Positions 34,192 through 43,452 of a DNA stretch of 64,000 nt are shown here, piece after piece. Within the stretch, counting starts at the first letter, position 1, and each line of letters begins with the position of its first letter. The DNA comes from Streptomyces globosus (GTDB lineage: Bacteria; Actinomycetota; Actinomycetes; Streptomycetales; Streptomycetaceae). The notes under the pieces were generated by a model. The model had not been told where the DNA came from. It saw only the letters and a program-made list of their open reading frames with translations, and searched no databases. Both the position numbers and the translations under genes were made by a program. The stretch lies in the NCBI RefSeq assembly GCF_003325375.1, contig NZ_CP030862.1, forward strand, positions 2,607,501 through 2,671,500, given 5' to 3'.

Positions 34192-36630
34192 CTATCCGCC
34201 CCGGCCGGCGTCCGGGGCCGCCGGGTCCGCGGGGGCGGGACCGGGCAGGCGGAGGCGCTTGAGGGCGAGGGCGTTGACGGCGACGATGATGCTGGATCCG
34301 GACATGGACAGGGCGGCGATCTCGGGGCGGAGGATCAGGCCGGTGGCGGGTTCGAAGACGCCGGCGGCGATGGGCAGGGCGATGGCGTTGTAGCCGATGG
34401 CCCAGCCGAGGTTCTGGCGCATCTTGCGCAGGGTGCCGCGGCCGATGCGCAGGGCGGTGGGGACGTCCAGGGGGTCGGATCGCATCAGGACGAGGTCGGC
34501 GGTGTCGATGGCGACGTCGGTGCCGGCGCCGATGGCGATGCCGAGGTCGGCCTGGGCGAGGGCGGGGGCGTCGTTGACGCCGTCTCCGACCATGGCGACC
34601 TTGCGGCCCCCGCGCTGGAGCTCGGCGACGGTGGCGGCCTTGTCTCCGGGGAGGACCTCGGCGATCACGGTGTCGATGCCCAGCTGCCCGGCGATCCTCT
34701 CCGCGGTGGCCCGGTTGTCGCCGGTGAGCATGACGACCTCGACGCCCAGGGCGTGCAGCTCGCGCACGGCGGCGCGGGAGGTCTCCCGCGGTGCGTCGGC
34801 GATACCGATCAGGGCAGCGGCCCGCCCGTCGACAGCGGCGATGACGACGGTACGGCCGGTGGCGGTCAGGTCGTCCCGCCGGGCGGCCAGCGGACCGAGG
34901 TCGATGCCCTCGCGTTCGGCCAGCCGGCGGTTGCCCACGGCGATGCGGTGGCCGTCCACCACGGCGGTCGCCCCGTGACCGGGCACGTTCTCGAAGTGGC
35001 GGGCCTGCGAGGGCGGGGCGCCGCGCGAGTCGGCGTGGCGTACGACCGCCTCGGCCAGCGGGTGCTCGGACTCGCGCTCGACCGCGGCGACCAGCCGCAG
35101 GACCTCGTCCGCATCCTGCCCGGGCGCCGCGACGACCTCCGTGACCTCGGGCTCTCCGCGGGTGAGGGTGCCGGTCTTGTCCATCACGACGGTCTGGATC
35201 CCCGCCGACGCCTCCAGGGCCATCGCGTTCTTGAACAGCACCCCGCGCTGGGCGCCCAGCCCGGTGCCGACCATGATCGCGGTGGGGGTCGCGAGGCCCA
35301 GCGCGTCGGGGCAGGTGATGACGACCACCGTGATGGCGAACAGCATGGCCTCGCCGAAGGGCCGGTCGGACGCCGTCAGCCAGACGGCGAGGGTGAGCGC
35401 TCCGCCCGCGAGGGCGACGAAGACCAGCCAGAACGCGGCCCGGTCGGCCAGCCGCTGGCCCGGTGCCTTGGAGTTCTGGGCCTCCTGCACCAGCCGGACG
35501 ATCTGGGCCAGGGCCGTGTCCGCGCCCACCCTGGCCGCCCGTACGCGCAGAGTGCCGTTCGCGTTGAGGGTGGCGCCGACCACGGCGGAGCCCGGCGCCT
35601 TGTGCACCGGCAGGCTCTCCCCGGTCACGGTCGACTCGTCGACCTCGCTCTCGCCGTCCTCCACGACCCCGTCCGCCGCGATCTTCGTACCGGGACGGAC
35701 GAGCAGCAGGTCACCGACCGCCACCTCTGCGGTGGCGACCTCGACCGGTTCGCCGTCCCGCAGGACGACGGCCTTGGGCGGGGCCAGGTCCAGCAGGGTG
35801 CGGATGGCGTCGTTGGCGCCGCCGCGGGCGCGCATCTCGAACCAGTGGCCGAGCAGGACGAAGGAGGCCAGGACGGTGGCGGCCTCGTAGAAGACCTCCC
35901 CGCCGCCGGTGAGCGTGACGACCAGCGAGTACAGCCAGCCGGCTCCGACGGCGACCGCCACAAGCACCATCATGTCCAGGGTGCGGGCGCGCAGCGCCCG
36001 GACGGCGCCCGTGAAGAAGACCGAGCACGAATAGAAGATCACCGGCAGGCTCAGCAGCAGCGCCCACACGTCCTGGCGGAGGCCGAACGGGACGGGGGCG
36101 TGCCATCCGAAGACCTCCTCGCCGATCGGGGACCAGACCACGATCGGAACGGAGAAGAGCACCGCGACGAGGAAGCGGTTGCGCATGTCGGCCGCCATCG
36201 CCGCCATCGACATCCCGGCATGGCCGCCGTGCCCCTCGTGGGCCGTCGCCTCGCCGGGGGGCGGCCCGCCCGCCGGTCCGTGCTCCGCGTGCGCCGGGTG
36301 GACGGCTCCGGCCGCTTCCACCGCACCGGGCGGGTCGGGTTCGGCCATCGGGTCGCAGATGTGGGCCGGCACCGACTGGCCGGCACAGTGGTAGCCGCAC
36401 TCGGTCACCCATCCGCGCAGTTCGGCCAGCGAGGTCCGGCGGGGGTCGAAGACGACGGTGGCCGACTGCGCCACCGGGTTGACCTCCACGTCCAGGACCC
36501 CCGGCCGGCGGCCCAGCACGGCGGCGACGGTGTTCTGCTGGGTGGCACGGATCATGCCCCGCACGTCCAGCACTGCCGTACTGCGTTCCTTGTCCGCCTC
36601 GCCCGGTCCGAGGCCTCGCGGGTCCGGCAT
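34192..36630 (-). CDS. P1B-type heavy-metal ATPase with CPD motif
   Basis: An 812-residue ATPase. A degenerate HMA domain at residues 15-90 lacks CxxC (GMIRATQQN in its place) and ends [14 protein letters not shown] Met/His-rich linker follows ([15 protein letters not shown]). Then the TGES loop, the helix 6 motif [11 protein letters not shown] (Cys440), DKTGTLTRG phosphorylation site, HP of the nucleotide domain, and [12 protein letters not shown]. Copper exporters usually have CPC or CPH; CPD is unusual and leaves the metal open. ATG follows GGGGAGG. Confidence 0.8.
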   Translation of the reverse strand: MPDPRGLGPGEADKERSTAVLDVRGMIRATQQNTVAAVLGRRPGVLDVEVNPVAQSATVVFDPRRTSLAELRGWVTECGYHCAGQSVPAHICDPMAEPDPPGAVEAAGAVHPAHAEHGPAGGPPPGEATAHEGHGGHAGMSMAAMAADMRNRFLVAVLFSVPIVVWSPIGEEVFGWHAPVPFGLRQDVWALLLSLPVIFYSCSVFFTGAVRALRARTLDMMVLVAVAVGAGWLYSLVVTLTGGGEVFYEAATVLASFVLLGHWFEMRARGGANDAIRTLLDLAPPKAVVLRDGEPVEVATAEVAVGDLLLVRPGTKIAADGVVEDGESEVDESTVTGESLPVHKAPGSAVVGATLNANGTLRVRAARVGADTALAQIVRLVQEAQNSKAPGQRLADRAAFWLVFVALAGGALTLAVWLTASDRPFGEAMLFAITVVVITCPDALGLATPTAIMVGTGLGAQRGVLFKNAMALEASAGIQTVVMDKTGTLTRGEPEVTEVVAAPGQDADEVLRLVAAVERESEHPLAEAVVRHADSRGAPPSQARHFENVPGHGATAVVDGHRIAVGNRRLAEREGIDLGPLAARRDDLTATGRTVVIAAVDGRAAALIGIADAPRETSRAAVRELHALGVEVVMLTGDNRATAERIAGQLGIDTVIAEVLPGDKAATVAELQRGGRKVAMVGDGVNDAPALAQADLGIAIGAGTDVAIDTADLVLMRSDPLDVPTALRIGRGTLRKMRQNLGWAIGYNAIALPIAAGVFEPATGLILRPEIAALSMSGSSIIVAVNALALKRLRLPGPAPADPAAPDAGRGG

Positions 36631-36867
36631 GCCGGTTCACCTCCCCGGTACGCCGTGGCCGCACGCGGCCACCGCGCCTTCCTCCTTCACCCTGGGGCCG
36701 CGGCGGCGTCTCCGCAACGGCGGCACGGGCGGAGGCGTCGGCCTCAGGCGGCTGCCCGGGGCTGTCCCCCGGCCCGGGGCAGTGGTGACGGAGTGGCAGA
36801 ATCGAACTCCCGTGAGAACGCGGGATCGGACAGCCACGTGCAGTCGTCAGCGGGTGAGGAAGCCGTC

Positions 36868-37671
36868 ATGGGTCTGGGAACTGTCGCCGTCACCGGCGCG
36901 GCGGGCACTATCGGGTCGGTGCTGCGTGCCGCCCTGCGCGAGGAGTCCGAGCGGCTGATCCTGCTCGACCGCGTCCCGATCCGGGACGCCGCCGCGAACG
37001 AGGAGGCCCGCATCGTCGACCTCCGCGACCCGGTGGCAGTGGAGGAGGCCCTGTCCGGGGCCGGCTCGGTGCTCCACCTGGGAGGCCTGCCGGACGAGGC
37101 GCCGCTCGCGGACCTTCTGGAGGCGAACGTGCTCGGCACCCACCACGTCCTCGAGGCCGCGCGCCGGCTGGGGATCGCGCGGGTCGTGCTGGCGGGGAGC
37201 AACCGCGTCACCGGGTTCCACCCCGTGTCACGGCTGACCGGTGCAGCGGATCCGGTCCGACCCGACGGCCTGTACGGGGTGAGCAAGGCGGCCGTCGAGG
37301 CCCTGGGGCGGCTCTACGCCGACAAGTTCGGGCTCTCGGTCGTCTGCCTGCGCATCGGGAGCTTCGAGGAGGCGCCGACCGAACGCCGGCACCTGGCGAC
37401 CTGGCTCAGCCACCGGGATGCCATCGGCTTCGCCCGGGCCGCCCTCACGGCCCCGTCCCACATCAGGTTCGCCACCGTGTACGCGGTGTCCGCCAACAGC
37501 CGCCGGTTCTGGGAGCTTCCCGACCCCTCGACGCTCGGGTACACGCCGCTCGACGACGCCGAGACCCACGCGGCGCGGATCCCCGGGGCCGACCTGCCCC
37601 TCGACCCGGAAGGGCCCCAGGCCGGCCCGTACGCAGAGCCCGAGTTCACGCTCCGGCACATCAACCACTGA
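36868..37671 (+). CDS. Uronate dehydrogenase-like NAD-dependent epimerase/dehydratase
   Basis: A 267-residue extended SDR: NAD motif VAVTGAAGTIGSVLRAAL, active site YGVSKAAVEALGRLYADK, then CLRIGSF and RHLATWLSHRD, the last three features being those of bacterial uronate dehydrogenase. It would oxidise galacturonate or glucuronate to the aldaro-lactone. ATG 36868 follows GAGGAAG by six bases. It is alone between divergent and convergent genes, with no aldarate catabolism genes in view. Confidence 0.7.
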   Translation: MGLGTVAVTGAAGTIGSVLRAALREESERLILLDRVPIRDAAANEEARIVDLRDPVAVEEALSGAGSVLHLGGLPDEAPLADLLEANVLGTHHVLEAARRLGIARVVLAGSNRVTGFHPVSRLTGAADPVRPDGLYGVSKAAVEALGRLYADKFGLSVVCLRIGSFEEAPTERRHLATWLSHRDAIGFARAALTAPSHIRFATVYAVSANSRRFWELPDPSTLGYTPLDDAETHAARIPGADLPLDPEGPQAGPYAEPEFTLRHINH

Positions 37672-37681
37672 GCTGCCTCCG

Positions 37682-37707
37682 GGTGCCTGGGCGGCCGCCC
37701 GGGCACC
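37682..37707. terminator. Bidirectional terminator
   Basis: GGTGCC (37682-37687) and GGCACC (37702-37707) close an 11-bp stem with one wobble pair around GGCC, between the convergent uronate dehydrogenase and WG-repeat genes. Confidence 0.65.
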
Positions 37708-37713
37708 GGCCCC

Positions 37714-39318
37714 TCAAGCGAGTGCGGCCAGCCGGAGCTGGTGCTCGAAGTCCCCGTCCCCGCACTGGCTGTACACCTCCAGCACCAGCCGCCGTCCGTT
37801 CACGTGCCACACCCGGGCCGTGTTGCCGTCACCGATCCGCAGCCGCACGGTGTCGTGCTCGGGCTCGCCGAAGTGTCCGGCCAACTGCCCTGCGAGATCG
37901 GTGAAGTAGGCCGCGAACGCCTCGCCCTCCTGGTCGGCCAGGAACCCGTAGGCGCCCCACAGCTCCTCGCTCACATGGCTTTCGGCGAGGACCAGCAGGG
38001 AACCGGTGTGCAGTCGGGTGCCTCCCTCTCCTCCGGCCCCCGGTACCGCGGTGACGCTGCGCCTGCCGCCGAACACCAGCGAGTACGGAAAGAACCCGAC
38101 GGGCTCGGCGGCCAGAAGACCGGTGGCCAGCCCCACCACACCGCCGTCCCGCGCCTCCGGCACCAGGAAGTGCTCGGCAGGCCCCCGGCTGAGCACCGCG
38201 GGCAGGATACTGCCCGCCCCCAGCCGGGCCACCACCTCGGCCGCCCGGTTCACGAACACCACCGTGCCGTCCCGGTCCAGGAACGGTGCCACGCCCTGCC
38301 CCGGCCCGAACCCGACCACGTCTCCCGAGACCGTCACAGGCTCGCGGAACGGCACGGCCCGGAACCCGCCGACGGCGTCCAGCACGCCCCAGCGCCCCCC
38401 GCGCCGCGCGACGCACGCGCCCGACAGCGGGTCGAAGTCGTCCGCCCACTCGAAGCGGCCGTCGAAGGCCGGCCGCCCGGCCCGGTCGAGGAAGCGGAGG
38501 CCGGCGTCGTCGTCACGCACCAGGCCGCAGGCCATGACCGGGGACAGCCCCGGCCCGCCCCGCACCGCCGTCCGCCCGGCCGCGTCCAGGTAGCCGTACC
38601 CGTCCGACGGCCGCCCGGCATCCACCCGGTAGGCCCGCCCGTCTTCGCCGAACTCGTCGATCCGGGCGTAACGGGGTTCGACGATCCAGCCGCCGACCGT
38701 GTCGACCAGGCCCCAGCGGTCACCGACCCGCACCGGGGCGGCACCCTGCGCGCCGAACGCCAGCGCCTCGTCGAAACGGGGCTCCACGGCCATCCGCCCT
38801 TCCCTGTCGATGTAGCCCGCCGGCCGGTCCGCCCCGGTGCGCACGGCGGCGAGCCCAACGGCCGAGAACGGACCGGCGGGCTTGAAAGGGCCCGCGATCG
38901 CGATGTCACCGGCGGTGTCGACGTAGTGGAACCTGCGGCCGGCACGGACCGCCGCAAGCCCGTGGGAGAACGCCGAGGCCTCCCGGTAGCGGGGCTCGAC
39001 CACGACGTCCCCGCGCGCGTTCACGTATCCCCAGGCGTCTCCCCGGCGGAACCGTGCCAGGCCCCCGGGCCACGCCAGCCGCTTCGCCTCCTGCAGCACA
39101 GGGGGCACCCGCCACCGGCCCGTATGGTCCAGATACCCCCAACCCCCCTCGGCCGAGCGCGCCGCGGCCACGGCCCCGCCTTCACCGTCGGGATCGAAGG
39201 GCCACACCTCGGCCAGCTCCGGCGCCGGTATCCGCACACCTGCCGGATCGACCAACAGCACCCGGGGAGAGCCAGGCTGCCCACCTGGAACCGAAAGGAC
39301 GTGTACGCGAGCGGTCAC
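37714..39318 (-). CDS. WG-repeat protein
   Basis: A 534-residue protein made mainly of WG/YxN-type repeats in its first about 350 residues: GGWGYLDHTGRW, AWGYVNARGDV, PAGYIDREGRM, RWGLVDTVGGW and GYGYLDAAGRT recur at about 45-residue intervals. The last about 150 residues form a separate domain with HVSEELWGAYGFLADQEGE. No signal peptide. WG repeats are thought to mediate protein contacts. GTG 39318 was chosen because TAGCAT lies seven bases upstream, as in leaderless Streptomyces genes. Confidence 0.7.
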   Translation of the reverse strand: MTARVHVLSVPGGQPGSPRVLLVDPAGVRIPAPELAEVWPFDPDGEGGAVAAARSAEGGWGYLDHTGRWRVPPVLQEAKRLAWPGGLARFRRGDAWGYVNARGDVVVEPRYREASAFSHGLAAVRAGRRFHYVDTAGDIAIAGPFKPAGPFSAVGLAAVRTGADRPAGYIDREGRMAVEPRFDEALAFGAQGAAPVRVGDRWGLVDTVGGWIVEPRYARIDEFGEDGRAYRVDAGRPSDGYGYLDAAGRTAVRGGPGLSPVMACGLVRDDDAGLRFLDRAGRPAFDGRFEWADDFDPLSGACVARRGGRWGVLDAVGGFRAVPFREPVTVSGDVVGFGPGQGVAPFLDRDGTVVFVNRAAEVVARLGAGSILPAVLSRGPAEHFLVPEARDGGVVGLATGLLAAEPVGFFPYSLVFGGRRSVTAVPGAGGEGGTRLHTGSLLVLAESHVSEELWGAYGFLADQEGEAFAAYFTDLAGQLAGHFGEPEHDTVRLRIGDGNTARVWHVNGRRLVLEVYSQCGDGDFEHQLRLAALA

Positions 39319-39325
39319 GGCCGGG

Positions 39326-39331
39326 ATGCTA
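39326..39331 (-). promoter_or_regulatory. Leaderless -10 box of the WG-repeat gene
   Basis: TAGCAT on the minus strand, seven bases before GTG 39318, with no ribosome site present. Confidence 0.4.
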
Positions 39332-39370
39332 CCGCCGGCCGCCCACCCCGCCACCCTCGCCCGCCCTGCC

Positions 39371-39607
39371 TCAGGCCGTGGCCCCCCGGACGGGGCCGGG
39401 CGTGCGGGCCCGGCGCAGTCGCCGGCGGAACGTGGCGATCAGCAGGACGGTGAGGACCACGGTCGGCAGCGCCTCGGCGGGGCCGAGTACGGGCGCTGCC
39501 ACGCCCGCCGCGTTGACGAGGACGAACGCTCCGGCCGCAGCCGCCATGGCGCGGTACGCCCGGCTGCCCGGGGGAAGTGCCAGGCCGAGGAAGCCCACGG
39601 CGGTCAT
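39371..39607 (-). CDS. Small membrane protein (78 aa)
   Basis: A 78-residue protein with two hydrophobic segments (AMAAAAGAFVLVNAAGVAAP and ALPTVVLTVLLIATF) and a basic Arg-rich tail. It lies just upstream of the WG-repeat gene on the same strand. No recognised family; it could also be a remnant of a larger membrane protein. Confidence 0.4.
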   Translation of the reverse strand: MTAVGFLGLALPPGSRAYRAMAAAAGAFVLVNAAGVAAPVLGPAEALPTVVLTVLLIATFRRRLRRARTPGPVRGATA

Positions 39608-39806
39608 GGCCCGCGGCGGTCTTCAGGCCCGCGACGGCGTACGCGTCGGGATGCGACGTGCGCGGTGGGGGACATGCGGCGAGGCTGGAACCCGGAGTCG
39701 GCTCCGGGTTCAAGGGGTCCGCGTGTGGGCCGCGTCTCACCGTCCCCATGCGGTCGTCCGCGGCGGCCGCGCGCACGGACTCCTCCGACGCGCGGCGCCG
39801 CCGGCG

Positions 39807-40781
39807 TCAGCCGGCCCAGGGAGCCATCGGGTACCAGATCAGGTCGCGGCGGGCCAGGATCCGCACGTCCCAGTAGAGCAGCATGAAGACGCCGGCCGCG
39901 ATGAACGACGCCGCCATCACGGCGGACATCCGGCTGGGCCGCGCCGTGAACCACCGGTTCAACCGGTCGCCGAACACCAGCGACACCACCACGAACAGCA
40001 CCGCGACGACCACGATGTTGCCGAGCGTCTGGAAGCTGAACGCCACCGCGCCGTACAGCGGGTTCTGGCTCTGCGCCGTGTCCCGGAACAGCTGGCGGAA
40101 CAGGCCGAACGGGCGCCCGATCAGGAACGCGCCGATGAACGCGCCCATCACGACCATCGGCGCGTTCGGGAAGCGACGGGTCAGCCGGGCCAGCGGGTCA
40201 CGGACCAGGCCCGCCGCCGCCAGCCCCAGGTAGGTCATCGCCAGCCCCAGCAGCCCGTAGACGACCATCGCCTGGATCAGCCGCGGAGAGAACCCGGCGC
40301 CCGACGACGCCGTGGCGGACTGCGGCATCCCGCTGCCGACGAGCGCGGCGACCGCACCGTACGCCGCGGACACCGCGACCGCGCCGAGCGCGAGGTAGCC
40401 CAGCGGCTTCAGCAGCCCGGCGATCCGCCCGCGGCGGGTCGTCTTCTGTCCGGCCAGCGGGGCCATCGCGCTGAACACGGCGACGTTGCAGGCGGTGAAG
40501 GTACCGCCGATGCCGGTCGCCAGGGCGAAGGCGACACCCGCCAGGGCGCCGGAGATCGGCGCTTCCTTGGCCGGGTGGCCGAGCAGGGTGTCGGCCACCG
40601 TCCCCGCGATGGTCTTGTCGACGAACTCCGCCGACCACACCACGGTGAGCGCGAACCCGAACAGGGCGCCGAGCCCAAGCACCAGCGCACGGCGGCGCGG
40701 CGCATGGCCGTTGAAGAAGAACGACGGCGAACGGTGCGAGGCAGGTGGCCGCGGGGTCGGAGGATGCGCGAGCTGAGCCAT
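39807..40781 (-). CDS. Multi-pass membrane protein of unknown function
   Basis: A 324-residue protein with about seven to eight membrane helices and a basic, Pro-rich cytoplasmic start. GIGGTFTACNVAVFSAMAPLAG contains a lone Cys in a hydrophobic stretch, loosely reminiscent of DsbD/CcdA-type transmembrane domains, but the CxnC pair expected there is missing. Neighbours do not help. I leave it unassigned. Confidence 0.6.
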   Translation of the reverse strand: MAQLAHPPTPRPPASHRSPSFFFNGHAPRRRALVLGLGALFGFALTVVWSAEFVDKTIAGTVADTLLGHPAKEAPISGALAGVAFALATGIGGTFTACNVAVFSAMAPLAGQKTTRRGRIAGLLKPLGYLALGAVAVSAAYGAVAALVGSGMPQSATASSGAGFSPRLIQAMVVYGLLGLAMTYLGLAAAGLVRDPLARLTRRFPNAPMVVMGAFIGAFLIGRPFGLFRQLFRDTAQSQNPLYGAVAFSFQTLGNIVVVAVLFVVVSLVFGDRLNRWFTARPSRMSAVMAASFIAAGVFMLLYWDVRILARRDLIWYPMAPWAG

Positions 40782-41010
40782 GGGAGCGTCCCTTCAGCGA
40801 GGCGTCGGCAGCGTTGACACGCTAAGGGCGGGACCGCGTCGCCGGAGGGTTCGGCGGGAACAGCGCACATCCGAAGAAGCAGCCCGGGCCCCGCACCGAT
40901 CCAGGGCCGGAAGGGCAGTCTGGAATATGGCCCGCCGCCCGTCCTGCCCGGCAGGATGGGGGCGAGGACCCGATCACCCCACCGCGCCGACCGCACACCG
41001 TGGAGCAAGC

Positions 41011-41313
41011 ATGGGCAACGCCTTCGTCGTCCGGTACGAGATGCGTCCGGAGACCGCGGACGAGAACCAGGCCGTCATCGAGAAGGTCTTCCAGGACCTG
41101 GCGCAACGAGCCCCCGAGGGCCTGAGCTACGCGTCCTTCCGGCTGGCCGACGGTGTCACGTTCGTCCACATCGCCATCACCGAGGAAGGCTCCGAGGGCC
41201 TGGCCGCCTCCCCGGCCTTCCAGGAGTTCCAGAAGGGCTTCGGCGACCGGGCGGCCGGGCCGCCGGTGGCCGGCGGCGCCACCCTGGTGGGGGCGTACGG
41301 GTTCACGCTGTGA
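41011..41313 (+). CDS. ABM-domain-like small protein
   Basis: A 100-residue protein with the size and pattern of the dimeric ABM fold (FVVRYEMRPETADENQAVIEKVF, then LSYASFRLADGVTFVHIAITEEG and FQEFQKGFGDR). GGAG lies six bases before the ATG. Its stop overlaps the oxidoreductase start as GTGA, so it probably works with that enzyme, for example on the same phenolic or quinone substrate. Confidence 0.7.
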   Translation: MGNAFVVRYEMRPETADENQAVIEKVFQDLAQRAPEGLSYASFRLADGVTFVHIAITEEGSEGLAASPAFQEFQKGFGDRAAGPPVAGGATLVGAYGFTL

Positions 41314-42641
41314 CCGCACTGCCGCCGGGCGCCGCCGTCCCGCCGCCGGAGCTGCGCGGAGTGCTCAGCACACGGGAGAGCGATCTCGCGGCCGCAGCAA
41401 GTGACTTCGGCAACCTGGTGCACCTGCGCCCGCTTGCCGTGCTCTTCCCCGCCGACGCCGGAGACGTCGCGGCGATCGTCCGGTACGGCCGCGCGAACGG
41501 CCTCCCCGTGGTGCCCCGCGGCGCCGGCCACGCGGTCGACGGCCAGGCCCAGGCCCCCGGCGGCATCGTCGTCGACCTGACGTCGGTCGCGCGCGTCCGC
41601 GCACCGGATGACCGGAACCTGATCAGCGTCGACGCCGGGGCCACGTGGCAGGCGGTCGCCGAGGCGACCCTGCCCCGGGGCCTCGTCCCGCCCGTGCTGC
41701 CCGACCACCTCGGGCTGACGGTCGGCGGAACGCTGGCGGCCGGCGGCTTCGGCGGATCGAGCCACCGACACGGCAGCGTGTCCGACCAGGTCCACGAACT
41801 CGACGTGGTCACCCCCGGCGGCGAACTGCGCACCTGCTCCCCGACCCGGGACCGCGACCTGTTCGACGCGGTGCGGGGCACCCAGGGCCAGTACGGCATC
41901 ATCACCCGCGCCGCACTCGGCCTGCACCCGGCCGGCCGCACGGCCATCCGGCACCGGATCGGCTGCCCGGACCCCGGCACCCTGCTCGCCGCCCAGGTGC
42001 GCCTGGCCGCCGGGGGGCGCTTCGACCACATCCTCGGCTCGGCCGTCCACGTGCCGGGGCGGGGCTGGCAGTTCGTCCTGGAGGCCGTGGCGGTGTTCAC
42101 CCCGCCACAGGCCCCGCCGCCGCAGCCCGGGATCCGGCCGTCGGACGGCCCGGCCCCGGAGACCGACGTCCTCCCGTACGCCGACTACCTCGGCCGTCTG
42201 GCCCCGTTCGAACGGCAGTTGCGGGCCGCCGGATCCTGGCAGAACCACCCGCACCCCCGGTGCAACGTGCTGCTGCCCGGCAGGCATGCTGCCGGCATCA
42301 TCGCCGACACGCTTGCCGGGCTCGGCCCGGAGGACATCGGAGAGAGCGGCAGCGTCCTCATCTACCCCGTCCCCAACCGGCGGCTGCGGGCCCCGCGACT
42401 GCCGAAGGCCCGCGGGACCACCTCGGTCCTGTTCGGCCTCCAGCGCACCGCGCCCCCCGACGACCCGGCCGCGCTCCGGCGCATGCACGAGGGCAACGCC
42501 CGGCTGCTGGCCCGCGCCCTGCGTGTCGGCGGAGCCGCGTACAGCGCCCGCACCCCCTACCACGACACGCGCATCACGGGCGGCACCGCCGGCATGGCCG
42601 AGCCCCTGGGCCCGCCGGCCCACGAGCCCGTCAGCCCATGA
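41310..42641 (+). CDS. FAD-binding oxidoreductase (cytokinin-dehydrogenase/BBE-like)
   Basis: A 443-residue protein with the PCMH-type FAD domain: FPADAGDVAAIVRYGRANGL, PRGAGHAVDGQAQ (His available for covalent flavin), and GGFGGSSHRHGSVSDQV. The C-terminal half contains HPRCNVLLPG and the substrate region. This resembles cytokinin dehydrogenase and related amine or alcohol oxidases. It is translationally coupled to the ABM-like gene and overlaps the convergent TetR gene by 11 bp. Confidence 0.75.
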   Translation: MTALPPGAAVPPPELRGVLSTRESDLAAAASDFGNLVHLRPLAVLFPADAGDVAAIVRYGRANGLPVVPRGAGHAVDGQAQAPGGIVVDLTSVARVRAPDDRNLISVDAGATWQAVAEATLPRGLVPPVLPDHLGLTVGGTLAAGGFGGSSHRHGSVSDQVHELDVVTPGGELRTCSPTRDRDLFDAVRGTQGQYGIITRAALGLHPAGRTAIRHRIGCPDPGTLLAAQVRLAAGGRFDHILGSAVHVPGRGWQFVLEAVAVFTPPQAPPPQPGIRPSDGPAPETDVLPYADYLGRLAPFERQLRAAGSWQNHPHPRCNVLLPGRHAAGIIADTLAGLGPEDIGESGSVLIYPVPNRRLRAPRLPKARGTTSVLFGLQRTAPPDDPAALRRMHEGNARLLARALRVGGAAYSARTPYHDTRITGGTAGMAEPLGPPAHEPVSP

Positions 42642-43281
42642 GCACCCGGACCGTGGTGTCCACCACGTGCGCGGCGAGTCGGTCGATGGTGGCGCGGTCC
42701 TGCCAGGCCAGTGGGCCCCGGGCGGCCAGGTCGGCGAAGCCGTGCACCGACGACCAGCAGACCCATTCCGCGTTCACCCGACGCTCCGGCGTCATCGCGC
42801 CGGCCTCGACCATCGTGTCGAGCGCGTCGACGAGCAGCCGGTACGGCGGAGCCACCCGGTCCGCCAGCGTGGCCGGCGGGGCTCCGGCCCGGGAGTCGTC
42901 GGGGGTGAGGATCGCGATCTCGAACCAGCCGGGCTCCGAGAGCGCGAACTCGATGTAGCCGAGCCCGACGCCGTGCAGGTTCCGCACCGACTGCGCCACC
43001 GGGTCCGGGCCGGCCGTGGCGCGCAGCGCCTCCATCCGGTCGAGCATCGCCCGGGCGAGCTTGTCCTGCGCCTCGGCCGCGACGGCGAGCACCAGTGCCT
43101 GGTGATCGGCGAAATGCCGGTAGGCGGCGTTGGGCGTGACGCCCACGGCGCGGGTGACGCTCCGCAGCCCGAGTGCCGCGGACCCGCCTTCGCGTGCGAG
43201 TTTCAGGCCCGCGTCCACCAGCGCGGCCCGCAGGTCGCCGTGGTGGTACGGGCGAGTCTCGACGGGTCTGCCCTTGGCCAT
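42631..43281 (-). CDS. TetR-family repressor
   Basis: A 216-residue protein: DNA-binding part LRSVTRAVGVTPNAAYRHFADHQAL, then a helical ligand domain (TetR_C-type) with FEIAILTPDDS. ATG 43281 was chosen over one 27 codons upstream that would lie in the promoter. A 20-bp motif over its own -10 box recurs over the -10 box of the efflux gene at 45805, so it is likely autoregulated and controls that exporter. Confidence 0.85.
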   Translation of the reverse strand: MAKGRPVETRPYHHGDLRAALVDAGLKLAREGGSAALGLRSVTRAVGVTPNAAYRHFADHQALVLAVAAEAQDKLARAMLDRMEALRATAGPDPVAQSVRNLHGVGLGYIEFALSEPGWFEIAILTPDDSRAGAPPATLADRVAPPYRLLVDALDTMVEAGAMTPERRVNAEWVCWSSVHGFADLAARGPLAWQDRATIDRLAAHVVDTTVRVLMG

Positions 43282-43305
43282 CGTGTAGCGCTCCCTCCGC
43301 GCCGG

Positions 43306-43327
43306 AGTATACAAGGTGAACATAGCC
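43306..43327 (-). promoter_or_regulatory. tetR -10 box and putative TetR operator
   Basis: The minus-strand -10 is TATACT (43311-43306). The operator-like motif TATACAAGGTGAACATAGCC (plus strand 43308-43327) overlaps it and matches 45741-45760 at 16 of 20 bases. Confidence 0.6.
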
Positions 43328-43452
43328 GAGACCTGCGGTTTGTGGAGCAGGAGAAGGCGCACGACGCCCTGAGCACTCCGGGAGAAGACACGCCTGGCGG
43401 GGTGTGGAACCGTGGGGCCCGTGCACCCGTCGTCGTCGCAGGGAGGCCCTCC

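Noticed and set aside
36780..36830. A tRNA-like stretch before the uronate dehydrogenase gene.
   Set aside because: No acceptor stem or T-loop consensus could be folded.
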